Shown here: one piece after another, positions 42,866 through 51,432 of the stretch
Position numbering within the stretch: the first letter of the stretch is position 1
Layout of the letters: the number at the start of each line of letters is the position of its first letter
Assembly (NCBI RefSeq): GCF_002803075.1
Contig: NZ_NNBK01000020.1
Span: forward strand, 62,001-126,000
From: Streptomyces sp. CB01373
GTDB lineage: Bacteria > Actinomycetota > Actinomycetes > Streptomycetales > Streptomycetaceae
DNA: 64,000 nucleotides
Reading direction: 5' to 3'
Notes under the pieces: model-generated
What the model was told of the DNA's origin: nothing
Seen by the model: only the letters and a program-made list of their open reading frames with translations
Database searches by the model: none
Translations under genes and position numbers: made by a program

Positions 42866-44314
42866 TCACGCGTCGAGCGACGTCATGACGTGCTTGATGC
42901 GCGTGTAGTCCTCGAAGCCGTACGCCGACAGGTCCTTGCCGTAGCCGGACTTCTTGAAGCCGCCGTGCGGCATCTCGGCGACCAGCGGGATGTGGGTGTT
43001 GATCCACACGCAGCCGAAGTCGAGCCTCTTGGACATCCGCATGGCGCGGGAGTGGTCCTTGGTCCACACCGAGGAGGCCAGCGCGTACTCGACGCCGTTG
43101 GCCCACTCCACGGCCTGGTCCTCGTCCGAGAAGGACTGCACGGTGATGACCGGGCCGAAGACCTCCCTCTGGATGATCTCGTCGTCCTGCTTCAGGCCCG
43201 AGACGACGGTCGGGGCGTAGAAGTAGCCCTTGTCGCCGACCTGGTGGCCGCCGGCCTCGACCTTGGCGTGGGCGGGCAGCCGCTCGATGAAGCCGGCCAC
43301 CTGCTTGAGCTGGTTGGGGTTGTTGAGCGGGCCGAACAGGACGTCCTCGTCGTCCGGCTGCCCGGTCTTCGTCTCGGCCGCGGCCTTGGCGAGCGCGGAG
43401 ACGAACGCGTCGTGGATGGACTCGTGCACGAGGACGCGGGTGGCGGCCGTGCAGTCCTGGCCGGCGTTGAAGAAGCCGGCGACCGAGATGTCCTCGACGG
43501 CCTTGTCGATGTCGGTGTCCTCGAAGACCACGACGGGGGCCTTGCCGCCCAGCTCCAGGTGGACCCGCTTGAGGTCCTTGGAGGCCGACTCGGCGACCGA
43601 CATGCCGGCGCGCACGGAGCCGGTGATGGAGGCCATCGCCGGGGTCGGGTGCTCCACCATCAGACGGCCGGTGTCGCGGTCGCCGCAGATGACGTTGAAG
43701 ACGCCCTTGGGCAGGACCGAGCCGATGATGTCGGCGATCAGGACCGTGGAGGCGGGGGTGGTGTCCGACGGCTTCAGCACCACCGTGTTGCCCGCGGCGA
43801 GCGCCGGGGCGAACTTCCACACGGCCATCATCATCGGGTAGTTCCACGGCGCGACCTGCGCGCAGACGCCGATCGGCTCGCGGCGGATGATCGAGGTCAT
43901 CCCGTCCATGTACTCGCCGGCCGAGCGGCCCTCGAGCATCCGCGCCGCACCCGCGAAGAAGCGGATCTGGTCGACCATCGGCGGGATCTCCTCGGAGCGG
44001 GTCAGCCCGATGGGCTTGCCCGTGTTCTCCACCTCGGCCGCGATCAGTTCCTCGGCGCGCTCCTCGAAGGCGTCCGCGATCTTCAGCAGAGCCTTCTGGC
44101 GCTCGGCCGGGGTGGTGTCGCGCCAGCCCGGGAAGGCCGCGGCGGCGGCGGCCATGGCGGCGTCGACGTCCGCCTGCCCGGAGAGCGGCGCGGTCGCGTA
44201 CGCGTCGCCGGTCGCGGGGTTGACCACCTCGGTGGTCCGTCCGTCGGCGGCGTCGCGGAACTCGCCGTCGATGTAGTTACGGAGCTTGCGCAGCCGTCCC
44301 AGCTCGGTGCTCAC
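42866..44314 (-). CDS. Gamma-(glutamyl-)aminobutyraldehyde dehydrogenase-like enzyme
   Basis: A 482-residue NAD-dependent aldehyde dehydrogenase. VAPWNYPMMMAVWKFAPALA (Asn), ITGSVRAGMSVAES, HLELGGKAPVVVF (Glu base) and FNAGQDCTAATRVLV (Cys) are present. The C-terminal MPHGGFKKSGYGKDLSAYGF matches aminobutyraldehyde/PuuC-type enzymes and the paralogue at 34187-35719. GTG 44314 has GGAGG 8 nt upstream; ATG 44350 is possible. It is divergent from an Lrp regulator and a putrescine-type aminotransferase whose aldehyde product it would oxidise. Confidence 0.9.
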   Translation of the reverse strand: MSTELGRLRKLRNYIDGEFRDAADGRTTEVVNPATGDAYATAPLSGQADVDAAMAAAAAAFPGWRDTTPAERQKALLKIADAFEERAEELIAAEVENTGKPIGLTRSEEIPPMVDQIRFFAGAARMLEGRSAGEYMDGMTSIIRREPIGVCAQVAPWNYPMMMAVWKFAPALAAGNTVVLKPSDTTPASTVLIADIIGSVLPKGVFNVICGDRDTGRLMVEHPTPAMASITGSVRAGMSVAESASKDLKRVHLELGGKAPVVVFEDTDIDKAVEDISVAGFFNAGQDCTAATRVLVHESIHDAFVSALAKAAAETKTGQPDDEDVLFGPLNNPNQLKQVAGFIERLPAHAKVEAGGHQVGDKGYFYAPTVVSGLKQDDEIIQREVFGPVITVQSFSDEDQAVEWANGVEYALASSVWTKDHSRAMRMSKRLDFGCVWINTHIPLVAEMPHGGFKKSGYGKDLSAYGFEDYTRIKHVMTSLDA

Positions 44315-44495
44315 TGCCCGGCCCTCCTGGTCCTGTTCAAGATGTCCCATCGCTGAGGCACCCACCCTAGTCCGCGGTGCCACGTTTTCAACACCCCTGT
44401 CAGCGCGAGTTCTGCGAAATCCGCACGTCTCGGTGTCGCAAACAACGAATTTCATCGCCCCGGCCTTGCGGAACTGTCGATACGTCGTGCAGAGT

Positions 44496-45005
44496 ATGGT
44501 CGTGCCCAGTCGAAGCGCAGAGCAGAGGGACTCCCGCGAGTCCAGGAACGGCAGCAGCCCGAACCTGGACACCGTCTCCCTCGCCATCATCGAGCAGTTG
44601 CAGGAGGACGGCCGCCGTCCGTACGCCGCCATCGGCAAGGCCGTCGGCCTGTCCGAGGCCGCCGTGCGCCAGCGCGTCCAGAAGCTGCTCGACCAGGGCG
44701 TGATGCAGATCGTCGCCGTGACCGACCCGCTCACCGTGGGCTTCCGCCGGCAGGCGATGGTCGGGATCAACGTCGAAGGCGACACGGAGTCCGTGGCCGA
44801 CGCTCTGACCGGCATGTCGGAAGTCGAGTACGTGGTGATGACCGCGGGCTCGTTCGACATCCTCGCCGAGATCGTCTGCGAGGACGACGACCAGCTGCTG
44901 GACGTCATCAACAAACGCATCCGGGCGCTGCCCGGCGTGCGCTCCACCGAGAGCTTCGTCTACCTCAAGCTCAAGAAGCAGACCTACATGTGGGGAACCC
45001 GATAA
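44496..45005 (+). CDS. Lrp/AsnC family transcriptional regulator
   Basis: A 169-residue single Lrp-type regulator. The N-terminal HTH is LDTVSLAIIEQLQEDGRRPY followed by SEAAVRQRVQKLLDQGVMQI; the C-terminal RAM/AsnC domain ends YLKLKKQTYMWGTR. ATG 44496 is used. It is cotranscribed with the downstream aminotransferase (2 nt between stop and GTG) and divergent from the aldehyde dehydrogenase. It probably controls both in response to an amino acid or polyamine. Confidence 0.92.
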   Translation: MVVPSRSAEQRDSRESRNGSSPNLDTVSLAIIEQLQEDGRRPYAAIGKAVGLSEAAVRQRVQKLLDQGVMQIVAVTDPLTVGFRRQAMVGINVEGDTESVADALTGMSEVEYVVMTAGSFDILAEIVCEDDDQLLDVINKRIRALPGVRSTESFVYLKLKKQTYMWGTR

Positions 45006-45007
45006 CC

Positions 45008-46369
45008 GTGAGCAAGGACCTCAGCCGTACCGCGTACGATCACCTGTGGATGCACTTCACCCGCATGTCCTCGTACGAGAACGCCCCCGTGCCGACGATC
45101 GTGCGCGGCGAGGGCACCTACATCTACGACGACAAGGGCAGGCGCTACCTCGACGGTCTCGCGGGTCTGTTCGTGGTCCAGGCCGGTCACGGCCGCACGG
45201 AGCTGGCCGAGACCGCGTCCAAGCAGGCGCAGGAGCTGGCGTTCTTCCCCGTCTGGTCCTACGCCCACCCCAAGGCCGTCGAGCTGGCCGAGCGTCTGGC
45301 GCACCACGCCCCGGGCGACCTGAACAAGGTCTTCTTCACCACCGGCGGCGGCGAGGCGGTCGAGACCGCCTGGAAGCTCGCCAAGCAGTACTTCAAGCTG
45401 ACCGGCAAGCCCACCAAGTACAAGGTCATATCCCGCGCGGTCGCCTACCACGGCACCCCGCAGGGCGCCCTGTCCATCACCGGCCTGCCGGCCCTGAAGG
45501 CGCCGTTCGAGCCGCTGGTTCCGGGCGCGCACAAGGTGCCGAACACCAACATCTACCGCGCCCCGATCTTCGGCGACGACCCGGAGGCCTTCGGCCGCTG
45601 GGCCGCCGACCAGATCGAACAGCAGATCCTCTTCGAGGGCCCGGACACGGTCGCCGCGGTCTTCCTGGAGCCGGTGCAGAACGCCGGCGGCTGCTTCCCG
45701 CCGCCGCCCGGATACTTCCAGCGCGTGCGCGAGATCTGCGACCAGTACGACGTGCTGCTCGTCTCCGACGAGGTCATCTGCGCCTTCGGCCGCCTGGGCA
45801 CCACGTTCGCCTGTGACAAGTTCGGCTACGTCCCGGACATGATCACCTGCGCCAAGGGCATGACCTCGGGCTACTCCCCGATCGGCGCGTGCATCATCTC
45901 CGACCGCCTGGCCGAGCCGTTCTACAAGGGCGACAACACCTTCCTGCACGGCTACACCTTCGGCGGCCACCCGGTCTCCGCCGCGGTGGGCCTGGCCAAC
46001 CTCGACCTGTTCGAGCGCGAGGGCCTCAACCAGCACGTGCTGGACAACGAGGGCGCCTTCCTCTCGACCCTGCAGAAGCTGCACGACCTGCCGATCGTCG
46101 GCGACGTCCGCGGCAACGGCTTCTTCTACGGCATCGAGCTGGTGAAGGACAAGCACACCAAGGAGTCCTTCAACGAGGAGGAGACCGAGCGGGTCCTGTA
46201 CGGCTTCCTCTCCAAGGCGCTGTTCGACAACGGTCTGTACTGCCGTGCCGACGACCGCGGCGACCCGGTCATCCAGCTCGCCCCGCCGCTGATCTCCAAC
46301 CAGGAGACCTTCGACGAGATCGAGCAGATCCTGCGCGCGACCCTGACGGAGGCGTGGACCAAGCTGTGA
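45008..46369 (+). CDS. Class III aminotransferase, putrescine/polyamine aminotransferase-like
   Basis: A 453-residue PLP enzyme. Key segments are FFTTGGGEAVETAWKLAKQY, AYHGTPQGALSITG, LLVSDEVICAFGRLG (PLP-contacting Asp) and ITCAKGMTSGYSPIG with the Schiff-base Lys283. The family transfers the terminal amino group of putrescine, cadaverine or spermidine to an oxo-acid, giving aminobutyraldehyde. With the divergent dehydrogenase (42866-44314) this would form a direct transamination route parallel to the gamma-glutamyl route. GTG 45008 is used; GTG 44990 inside the Lrp gene is an alternative. Confidence 0.9.
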   Translation: MSKDLSRTAYDHLWMHFTRMSSYENAPVPTIVRGEGTYIYDDKGRRYLDGLAGLFVVQAGHGRTELAETASKQAQELAFFPVWSYAHPKAVELAERLAHHAPGDLNKVFFTTGGGEAVETAWKLAKQYFKLTGKPTKYKVISRAVAYHGTPQGALSITGLPALKAPFEPLVPGAHKVPNTNIYRAPIFGDDPEAFGRWAADQIEQQILFEGPDTVAAVFLEPVQNAGGCFPPPPGYFQRVREICDQYDVLLVSDEVICAFGRLGTTFACDKFGYVPDMITCAKGMTSGYSPIGACIISDRLAEPFYKGDNTFLHGYTFGGHPVSAAVGLANLDLFEREGLNQHVLDNEGAFLSTLQKLHDLPIVGDVRGNGFFYGIELVKDKHTKESFNEEETERVLYGFLSKALFDNGLYCRADDRGDPVIQLAPPLISNQETFDEIEQILRATLTEAWTKL

Positions 46370-46371
46370 CC

Positions 46372-46390
46372 GCGGCGGCCCGACCGCCGC
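46372..46390 (+). terminator. Short hairpin after the aminotransferase gene
   Basis: GCGGCGG and CCGCCGC pair around CCCGA within 3-21 nt of the stop codon. The remaining spacer to 46625 also contains the palindrome GATCAGCTGATC (46410-46421) and no other recognisable feature. Confidence 0.55.
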
Positions 46391-46625
46391 GCGAAAGGCG
46401 CACACCTGCGATCAGCTGATCATCACCGGCCCCGGTGCCGACCGTTCGAGTGAGAAACGGCGGCCCGGGGCCGTGTGCTGTCCGGGCTCCTGACAGGGGC
46501 TGCCTAGCGTGCTGTTGACGCGTCACTCTGCGTCGGACCGGCTCCGTGACCCGAGGTCTTCAAACTCGTTCGCCCGTACGGGGGACACGGCACGGCATTC
46601 CCGATGAGAACCGAGGTGTACGCCC

Positions 46626-47369
46626 ATGGACGTCCCACCCGAGAACGAGGTGCTCTGGGCGCGGGCCCTGCACTACACCCACGACGACGGCTCGCCCGCT
46701 CTCGGCGGCGTCTCCCTCGGTGTGGCGCAGGGCGAGATCCTCGCCGTGAGCGGGCCGAGCGGCAGCGGCAAGACCACCCTGCTGCGGTGCCTGTCCGGCA
46801 TGACGCGGGTGCGGCGCGGCGAGGTCTGGTTCAACAGCGTCCCCCTGCACAGCCTCGGCCCGCTGGCCCGTGAACGGCTGCGCAGGGACCGGTTCGGCTG
46901 GGTCGACCCCGCGCCCGTGCTCGTACCGGAGCTGAACGTCTGGGAGAACACGGCCCTGCCCCTGATGCTTCGGGGCACCAGCCGGCGGCGGGCCAAGGCG
47001 GCCGCCCTGGAGTGGCTGGAGCGCCTCGACGTCGGCGACCTCGCGCGGATGCGCCCGCACCGGCTGCGCCAGGCCGAACGCCAGCGCGTCTGCATCGCCC
47101 GCGCGCTCGCCCCCTTCCCCACGGTGCTGTTCGCCGACGAGCCGACGGCCCCGCTGCACCGCGCCGACCGCGCCCATGTGCTGCGCACGCTCACCACCGC
47201 GGCGCGCTCGCACGGCATCACGGTCGTCCTCGCCACGCACGACCCCGCGACCGCGGCCCTCGCCGACCGGACGGTGCCGGTGCTCGACGGGCGGTGTGTG
47301 AGGACCGTGCATCTGCCCCCGGTCGGCGACACGGCGGAAGGCCGGGCCGCGTGCTCGCTCTCCGTCTGA
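46626..47369 (+). CDS. ABC transporter ATP-binding protein with degenerate signature motif (MacB/LolD-like)
   Basis: A 247-residue ATPase. Walker A is GPSGSGKT (about 42-49), Walker B TVLFADEP, and the H-loop ATHD is intact. The signature LSGGQ is replaced by LRQAERQRV, and the Q-loop region reads FGWVDPAPVLVPEL. Loss of LSGGQ normally impairs ATP hydrolysis, so it may work only with a normal partner or have diverged function. ATG 46626 has GAGGTG upstream. The next gene overlaps its 3' end by 19 bp and encodes the permease. Confidence 0.85.
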   Translation: MDVPPENEVLWARALHYTHDDGSPALGGVSLGVAQGEILAVSGPSGSGKTTLLRCLSGMTRVRRGEVWFNSVPLHSLGPLARERLRRDRFGWVDPAPVLVPELNVWENTALPLMLRGTSRRRAKAAALEWLERLDVGDLARMRPHRLRQAERQRVCIARALAPFPTVLFADEPTAPLHRADRAHVLRTLTTAARSHGITVVLATHDPATAALADRTVPVLDGRCVRTVHLPPVGDTAEGRAACSLSV

Positions 47370-49009
47370 TCCGCGTCGCCCGCCCGGGCGTCCATCTGCG
47401 CCGCCTGACGGTCGCCGCGGCGTCGGCGGGCACGGGCTTCCTGCTGCTGTCCAGCCTCGGCTACGCGCTCGGCCACCCGGAGCACGCGGCCGCGGCCGCA
47501 CTGCGGCTGTCCTGGTGCGTGCTGCCCCTGGCCGCGACGCTGTACCTCGCGGTCGCGGTGGCCCGTACCGACCCGGGGACCCGTCCCCGTCCCGGCCTCT
47601 CGGCGCTCGGCCTCGGCCAGGGCCGGCTGATGGCCGTCTCGGCGGCCACCACCGCCCTGGCCTGCGGGCTCGGCTCGCTGCTCGCGCTGCTGGTCTTCAT
47701 GTCCCTGCGCGGCGTCGGCGCGGCGCAGGCGTTCCTCGCGGCCGGGGAGCCGCTGCCGGTGCCGGCGGTGCTGACCCTGCTGGCCGTCGTCCCCGTCCTC
47801 GCCTCCGTGGCGGTCGCGCTGGTGCTGTACCCCCGCGAGGCGCGGCCCTCGGCGCCCCGGCCTCCGGGCCGGTTCGGCCGCTTCGGCGCGTACCGCCGCA
47901 CCGGCACGCCGGAGACGTTCGGTGCGTACGGCCGCTTCGGCGCCCGGCTCGGCGACGGCACCGCCACGCGCCGGGGCGACTCGGCGACGGCCTGCGCGAC
48001 CCGGCCCCGGGACACGGCCGTCAGCACGGTGCGAACCGGGGACGGCCCTACCGGGGAAGACCTGACCGGGGCGGACCTGACGGGTACTGACCTGCCCCTG
48101 AGTGGCCTGACCGGCCCCGACCCGACCGGGACCGATCTGACGGGGACCGACCGGACCCGGATCGACCCGACCGGAACCTACCCCGCCCGGACCGACCCGA
48201 GCAGGCACGGCCTGACCGGCGCGGACGTGACCGGGACCTACCTGGCCGAGACCGACCGGACCGAGACCGACCCGACCAGGGCCGGCCTGACCGAAGCCGA
48301 CCTGGCCGGGGCGGAGCCGGCCGGGGCGTCCGGCGCCCATGGGGGCGAAGGTGTGCGTGACGGCTCCGATCCCCACCGGCCACCGGCACCGCGGCAGGTG
48401 CCCTCCGGGCTCCCCTGGGGCATCGCCGTGCTCGCCGCCGGGCTGGCCGTGGAGGCGTACGCCGGACAGTCCGCCGACTCCGCGGCCGCCCCGGGACCGA
48501 CCCTGCCCGGCGGGCTTGCGGCCGACTCCGCCACGGTGCTCGTCGGCTGGCTGATGACCGCCCTCGGCCTCGCCCTGGCCGGCCCCGGCCTCACCCACCT
48601 GTGCGGCCGTGTGCTCCAGGCCGCGCGCCCGGGAGCCCTGCGGCTCCTGGCCGGACGCGTCCTGATGGCGGAGGCGGGCCGCGTCGGCCGCCCGCTGGGC
48701 GTGGTCTGCGCGGTGGCGTCGGGGACGTACGCCATGATCGCGGCCTACGACGGCTCCGCCCGGCCGCTCGGCCCGCTGACGGCACTGGGCACGGTGCTCG
48801 TCACCGGCTGCGCCCTGACCACCCTCCTGATCGCCGCCGTCGAGGCGAGGCAGTCCCGTGCCGACACCACCGCGGCGCTGCGGCGGCTCGGCGCGCCGGT
48901 CACGATGCTGCGCTCGGCCGCCCTCCTGCGCTGCGGCGCCCTGCTGGCCCTGTTCGTACCGCTGACCCTGGTGGTCGCCGACCTCGCCGCACTGCCGCTG
49001 CTCCCCTGA
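47351..49009 (+). CDS. FtsX/MacB-like ABC permease with an 18-unit tandem repeat in its central loop
   Basis: A 552-residue membrane protein. Four hydrophobic segments precede the loop (TVAAASAGTGFLLLSSLGYA, SWCVLPLAATLYLAVAVA, LACGLGSLLALLVFMS, LTLLAVVPVLASVAVALVLY), and about six follow from residue 355 on. The loop (about 185-350) holds 18 tandem 5-residue units such as DLTGA, DLTGT and GLTGP, resembling pentapeptide-repeat sequence. GTG 47351 lies within the ATPase gene, GAAGG upstream. The transported molecule is unknown. The repeat region is codon-biased but in frame throughout, so the gene appears intact. Confidence 0.82.
   Translation: MLALRLIRVARPGVHLRRLTVAAASAGTGFLLLSSLGYALGHPEHAAAAALRLSWCVLPLAATLYLAVAVARTDPGTRPRPGLSALGLGQGRLMAVSAATTALACGLGSLLALLVFMSLRGVGAAQAFLAAGEPLPVPAVLTLLAVVPVLASVAVALVLYPREARPSAPRPPGRFGRFGAYRRTGTPETFGAYGRFGARLGDGTATRRGDSATACATRPRDTAVSTVRTGDGPTGEDLTGADLTGTDLPLSGLTGPDPTGTDLTGTDRTRIDPTGTYPARTDPSRHGLTGADVTGTYLAETDRTETDPTRAGLTEADLAGAEPAGASGAHGGEGVRDGSDPHRPPAPRQVPSGLPWGIAVLAAGLAVEAYAGQSADSAAAPGPTLPGGLAADSATVLVGWLMTALGLALAGPGLTHLCGRVLQAARPGALRLLAGRVLMAEAGRVGRPLGVVCAVASGTYAMIAAYDGSARPLGPLTALGTVLVTGCALTTLLIAAVEARQSRADTTAALRRLGAPVTMLRSAALLRCGALLALFVPLTLVVADLAALPLLP
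48059..48328 (+). repeat. Minisatellite: 18 tandem 15-bp units inside the ABC permease gene
   Basis: From 48059 the sequence repeats every 15 nt with consensus close to GACCTGACCGGGACC, 18 units in exactly 270 bp. Each unit encodes five residues (pattern D/G-L/P-T-G-x), so copy-number change keeps the frame. Units in the middle are more diverged than those at the ends. Confidence 0.9.
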
Positions 49010-49141
49010 GCCACCGGCCCACCGGCTCGCCGCCGGGCCCGGAGAAGACGTACAAAAAAGTCCCGGGGCCCCGATGAGTTCCGCGCCGGCCCCGGGTCTA
49101 CCCCTGCGAACGGCAAAGAACCGCGATGGGAGAGACCCGCC

Positions 49142-49549
49142 ATGTACCAGCAGATGATCTTCGTGAACCTGGCGACGAACGACGTGGCCGCGTCCGGGAA
49201 GTTCTTCACCGACCTCGGCTACACCATCAACCCCCAGTTCTCCACCGACGACTGCGCCTGCGTCGTCATCAGCGACACCATTGTCGCGATGCTGCTCAGC
49301 AAGCAGCACTACGCCAACTTCACCAAGAAGGAGATCGCGGACTCGACCAGGTCCAGCGAGGTGCTGATCTGTCTGAGTGCGGAGAGCCGCGAGAAGGTCG
49401 ACCAGCTGGTGGACAAGGCGGTCGCGGCCGGTGGCACCGTGAGCGGCGAGACACAGGACCACGGCTTCATGTACGGCCGCGCCTTCGACGACCTCGACGG
49501 CCACACCTGGGAGGTCATGTGGATGGACCCGGCAGCGGTGCAGGGCTGA
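49142..49549 (+). CDS. VOC-superfamily (glyoxalase/bleomycin-resistance-like) protein
   Basis: A 135-residue protein with two VOC beta-alpha-beta repeats. Features are IFVNLATNDVAASGKFFTDL near the N-terminus and FMYGRAFDDLDGHTWEVMWM near the C-terminus, where His and Glu are potential metal ligands. Close relatives are annotated as lactoylglutathione-lyase-like proteins without known substrate. ATG 49142 follows GGGAGAG. It is monocistronic, followed by a strong terminator. Confidence 0.9.
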   Translation: MYQQMIFVNLATNDVAASGKFFTDLGYTINPQFSTDDCACVVISDTIVAMLLSKQHYANFTKKEIADSTRSSEVLICLSAESREKVDQLVDKAVAAGGTVSGETQDHGFMYGRAFDDLDGHTWEVMWMDPAAVQG

Positions 49550-49577
49550 GCCCGCGGGGGCGGAGGCTCACCACGAT

Positions 49578-49605
49578 CGGGGCGGGTGCGTCGGCACCCG
49601 CCCCG
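49578..49605 (+). terminator. Terminator after the VOC gene
   Basis: CGGGGCGGGTGC and GCACCCGCCCCG form a perfect 12-bp stem with a 4-nt loop, 29 nt after the stop codon. The stretch from about 49606 to 49760 is unusually AT-rich and probably contains the promoter of the next gene. Confidence 0.85.
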
Positions 49606-49787
49606 ACGTCTGCCAACACGTTGAAACATTTGCCTAGTTAATAATGCGGTAAAGTCAACGCCGGTGGGAGGCTTTCGGATTGACACTCCCGCTGGAGCAC
49701 TTATAAATCTGAGCCTCCTGGGGTTTCTGTGGGTTCGGCCTCGTCGCCGCCCCAACGCCCCCCAAACCCCCCGCAATTGGGCATCCC

Positions 49788-50555
49788 GTGAAGGGCAAAG
49801 TGGCTATCTTGTCCATATCCCGCCGTACCGCACGTACCGTGCGCATCCTCGGTGTCGCCTCCGCGTCCGCCGCTCTCGCTCTCGGCGCTGCGGGTAACGC
49901 ACTCGCCTGTGACATCAAGGACTTCTCCGCCGAAGCCAAGTGTGACGGCGAGAACGGTGTCATCGTCGTCAAGAGCACCGACACCTCCAAAACCCCGGCC
50001 ACGGTCACCGTGTTCCTCGAGGACAAGGGTGCCGACGCCAAGAAGATCGGTGAGAAGCCGATCCAGGGTGCGACCACGATCACCTTCGCCGAGGACTGGC
50101 AGCCGAACGCGGTCTACCGGGTCCACGTCGAGACCGCGAAGAACAGCCGGTTCAAGGTCAACGCGGACATCAAGGGCAACCTGACCGCTCCGGCGACCGC
50201 GTGCAAGTCCGAGAAGCCGAGCGAGGAGCCGACCGAGGAGCCGACCGATTCCACCACGCCGTCTCCGACGGAGACGGAGACGGAGAAGCCGGCCCCGTCG
50301 GAGTCCGCCCCGGAGTCGGAGGAGTCCCCGTCGCAGGAGGCGTCCTCGGCGCCGTCCGCCTCGGAGAGCACCACCGCCCCCGCGGGCGCCGAGGCCAACG
50401 CCCCGTCGCCCGCGGTCGGTGACTCCAACCTCGCCGAGACCGGTGCCGACTCCAACACCGGCATGATCGCCGGCATCGCGGCCGCCCTGGTCGTCGTCGG
50501 CGGTGGCGCCGTGTTCTTCGGCATGCGCCGCCGTGGAGCGAACAGCAACCGCTGA
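49788..50555 (+). CDS. Sortase-anchored cell-wall protein with LAETG motif
   Basis: A 255-residue secreted protein. A long signal peptide (1-40) with SRRTARTVR ends NALA. The globular part (about 41-140) contains two Cys (ACDIK, KCDGEN) and a third (TACKSE). A Ser/Thr/Pro/Glu-rich stalk (about 143-210) leads to LAETG at 215-219, a hydrophobic helix and MRRRGANSNR. LAxTG is the class E sortase signal of Streptomyces. The protein is covalently attached to peptidoglycan. GTG 49788 is used; GTG 49800 with AAGGG 4 nt upstream is also possible. Binding partner unknown. Confidence 0.9.
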   Translation: MKGKVAILSISRRTARTVRILGVASASAALALGAAGNALACDIKDFSAEAKCDGENGVIVVKSTDTSKTPATVTVFLEDKGADAKKIGEKPIQGATTITFAEDWQPNAVYRVHVETAKNSRFKVNADIKGNLTAPATACKSEKPSEEPTEEPTDSTTPSPTETETEKPAPSESAPESEESPSQEASSAPSASESTTAPAGAEANAPSPAVGDSNLAETGADSNTGMIAGIAAALVVVGGGAVFFGMRRRGANSNR

Positions 50556-50572
50556 CGCCCCGCGCACACCAT

Positions 50573-50608
50573 CCGTGGCCCGCCCCCGAGTTCGGGGGCG
50601 GGCCACGG
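50573..50608. terminator. Bidirectional terminator between convergent genes
   Basis: Two long GC-rich arms (50573-50589, 50591-50608) around the centre GAGTTC form a stem of about 16 bp between the stop codons at 50555 and 50613. It can serve both the LAETG gene and the maleylpyruvate-isomerase-like gene. Confidence 0.85.
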
Positions 50609-50612
50609 TCGT

Positions 50613-51407
50613 TCAGAAGGCCGCCCGCTCCAGCCAGAACTCCAGCGCCTCGCGCTCGCCGAGCACCTCCAAGCCGGGGCTGTCCAGGGGAAGCCGGCGA
50701 CAGAACGCGAGCAGCACGGAGGTGAGCGGCCCGCGCAGGGCGACGGTCGCCTTCTCATGACCGCGGCGCCAGACGACGCCGTCCTCGGCGAGCTCGACGA
50801 CCCACTCGGCGTTCAGCCCGGGATCGGCGTCGGTGGCGTGCAGATGGATGCTGCGGCCCGGCCCGCGCAGCTCCTGGATGCCCGGGCGCGCGTTGCTCCG
50901 CTGGATGAACTGCACGATCTGCAGCCACTCGTCGACGGCGTCGGCGGCCACGTCCGCGGCGACCTCGTAGGGCCGGCCCGCGGTGAGCGCCGCGTCGGCA
51001 CGGTGGATCGTGATCTCGTGGGTCATCCGGCGGGCCCAGAAGCCGGCGTCGAGGATTCCGGCCCAGGTCCACACCTTCGTGTCCGGTCCGGCATCACGGA
51101 GGGCCTCGACGAGGATGCGGCCGGTCTCCGCCAGCCAGGCGTCCAGGGCGGCCGGGTCGCCCTGCGCCTCGGGGCCCCCGGCCAGTGGGATCTCCGTGGG
51201 CGGAATGTTCTCCTGTGCGCGGGTCCTGACCAGCGCCTCGGTCCAGCGCAGGGCGCCGCCCACGTGCCGGACCAGCTTCTCCAGTGTCCAGTCCGGACAG
51301 GTCGGCACAGTGCTGGACAAGTCGGTCCCGGAGGTGACCAGGGACCTCAACTCGTCGACTTGGTAGGCGATTTGGTCGCAGTAACGGTTGTAGGCAAGTA
51401 GCGTCAT
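50613..51407 (-). CDS. Maleylpyruvate isomerase family mycothiol-dependent enzyme (DinB/MDMPI fold)
   Basis: A 264-residue cytoplasmic protein. The MDMPI N-terminal domain starts YCDQIAYQVDELRSLV, continues VPTCPDWTLEKLVRHVGGAL (metal-binding His) and includes MTHEITIHRADAAL, where His residues complete the metal site. A C-terminal MDMPI_C domain (about 170-264) follows. Members use mycothiol or act as thiol-dependent transferases; the substrate is unknown. ATG 51407 is used. It has its own convergent terminator and is divergent from nothing. Confidence 0.88.
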   Translation of the reverse strand: MTLLAYNRYCDQIAYQVDELRSLVTSGTDLSSTVPTCPDWTLEKLVRHVGGALRWTEALVRTRAQENIPPTEIPLAGGPEAQGDPAALDAWLAETGRILVEALRDAGPDTKVWTWAGILDAGFWARRMTHEITIHRADAALTAGRPYEVAADVAADAVDEWLQIVQFIQRSNARPGIQELRGPGRSIHLHATDADPGLNAEWVVELAEDGVVWRRGHEKATVALRGPLTSVLLAFCRRLPLDSPGLEVLGEREALEFWLERAAF

Positions 51408-51432
51408 GCTCCGCACACTAGGTGCCGCGCGA

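Noticed and set aside
48059..48328. CRISPR array
   Set aside because: The 15-bp units are contiguous with no spacers, lie inside a coding frame and no cas gene is present; it is a coding minisatellite.
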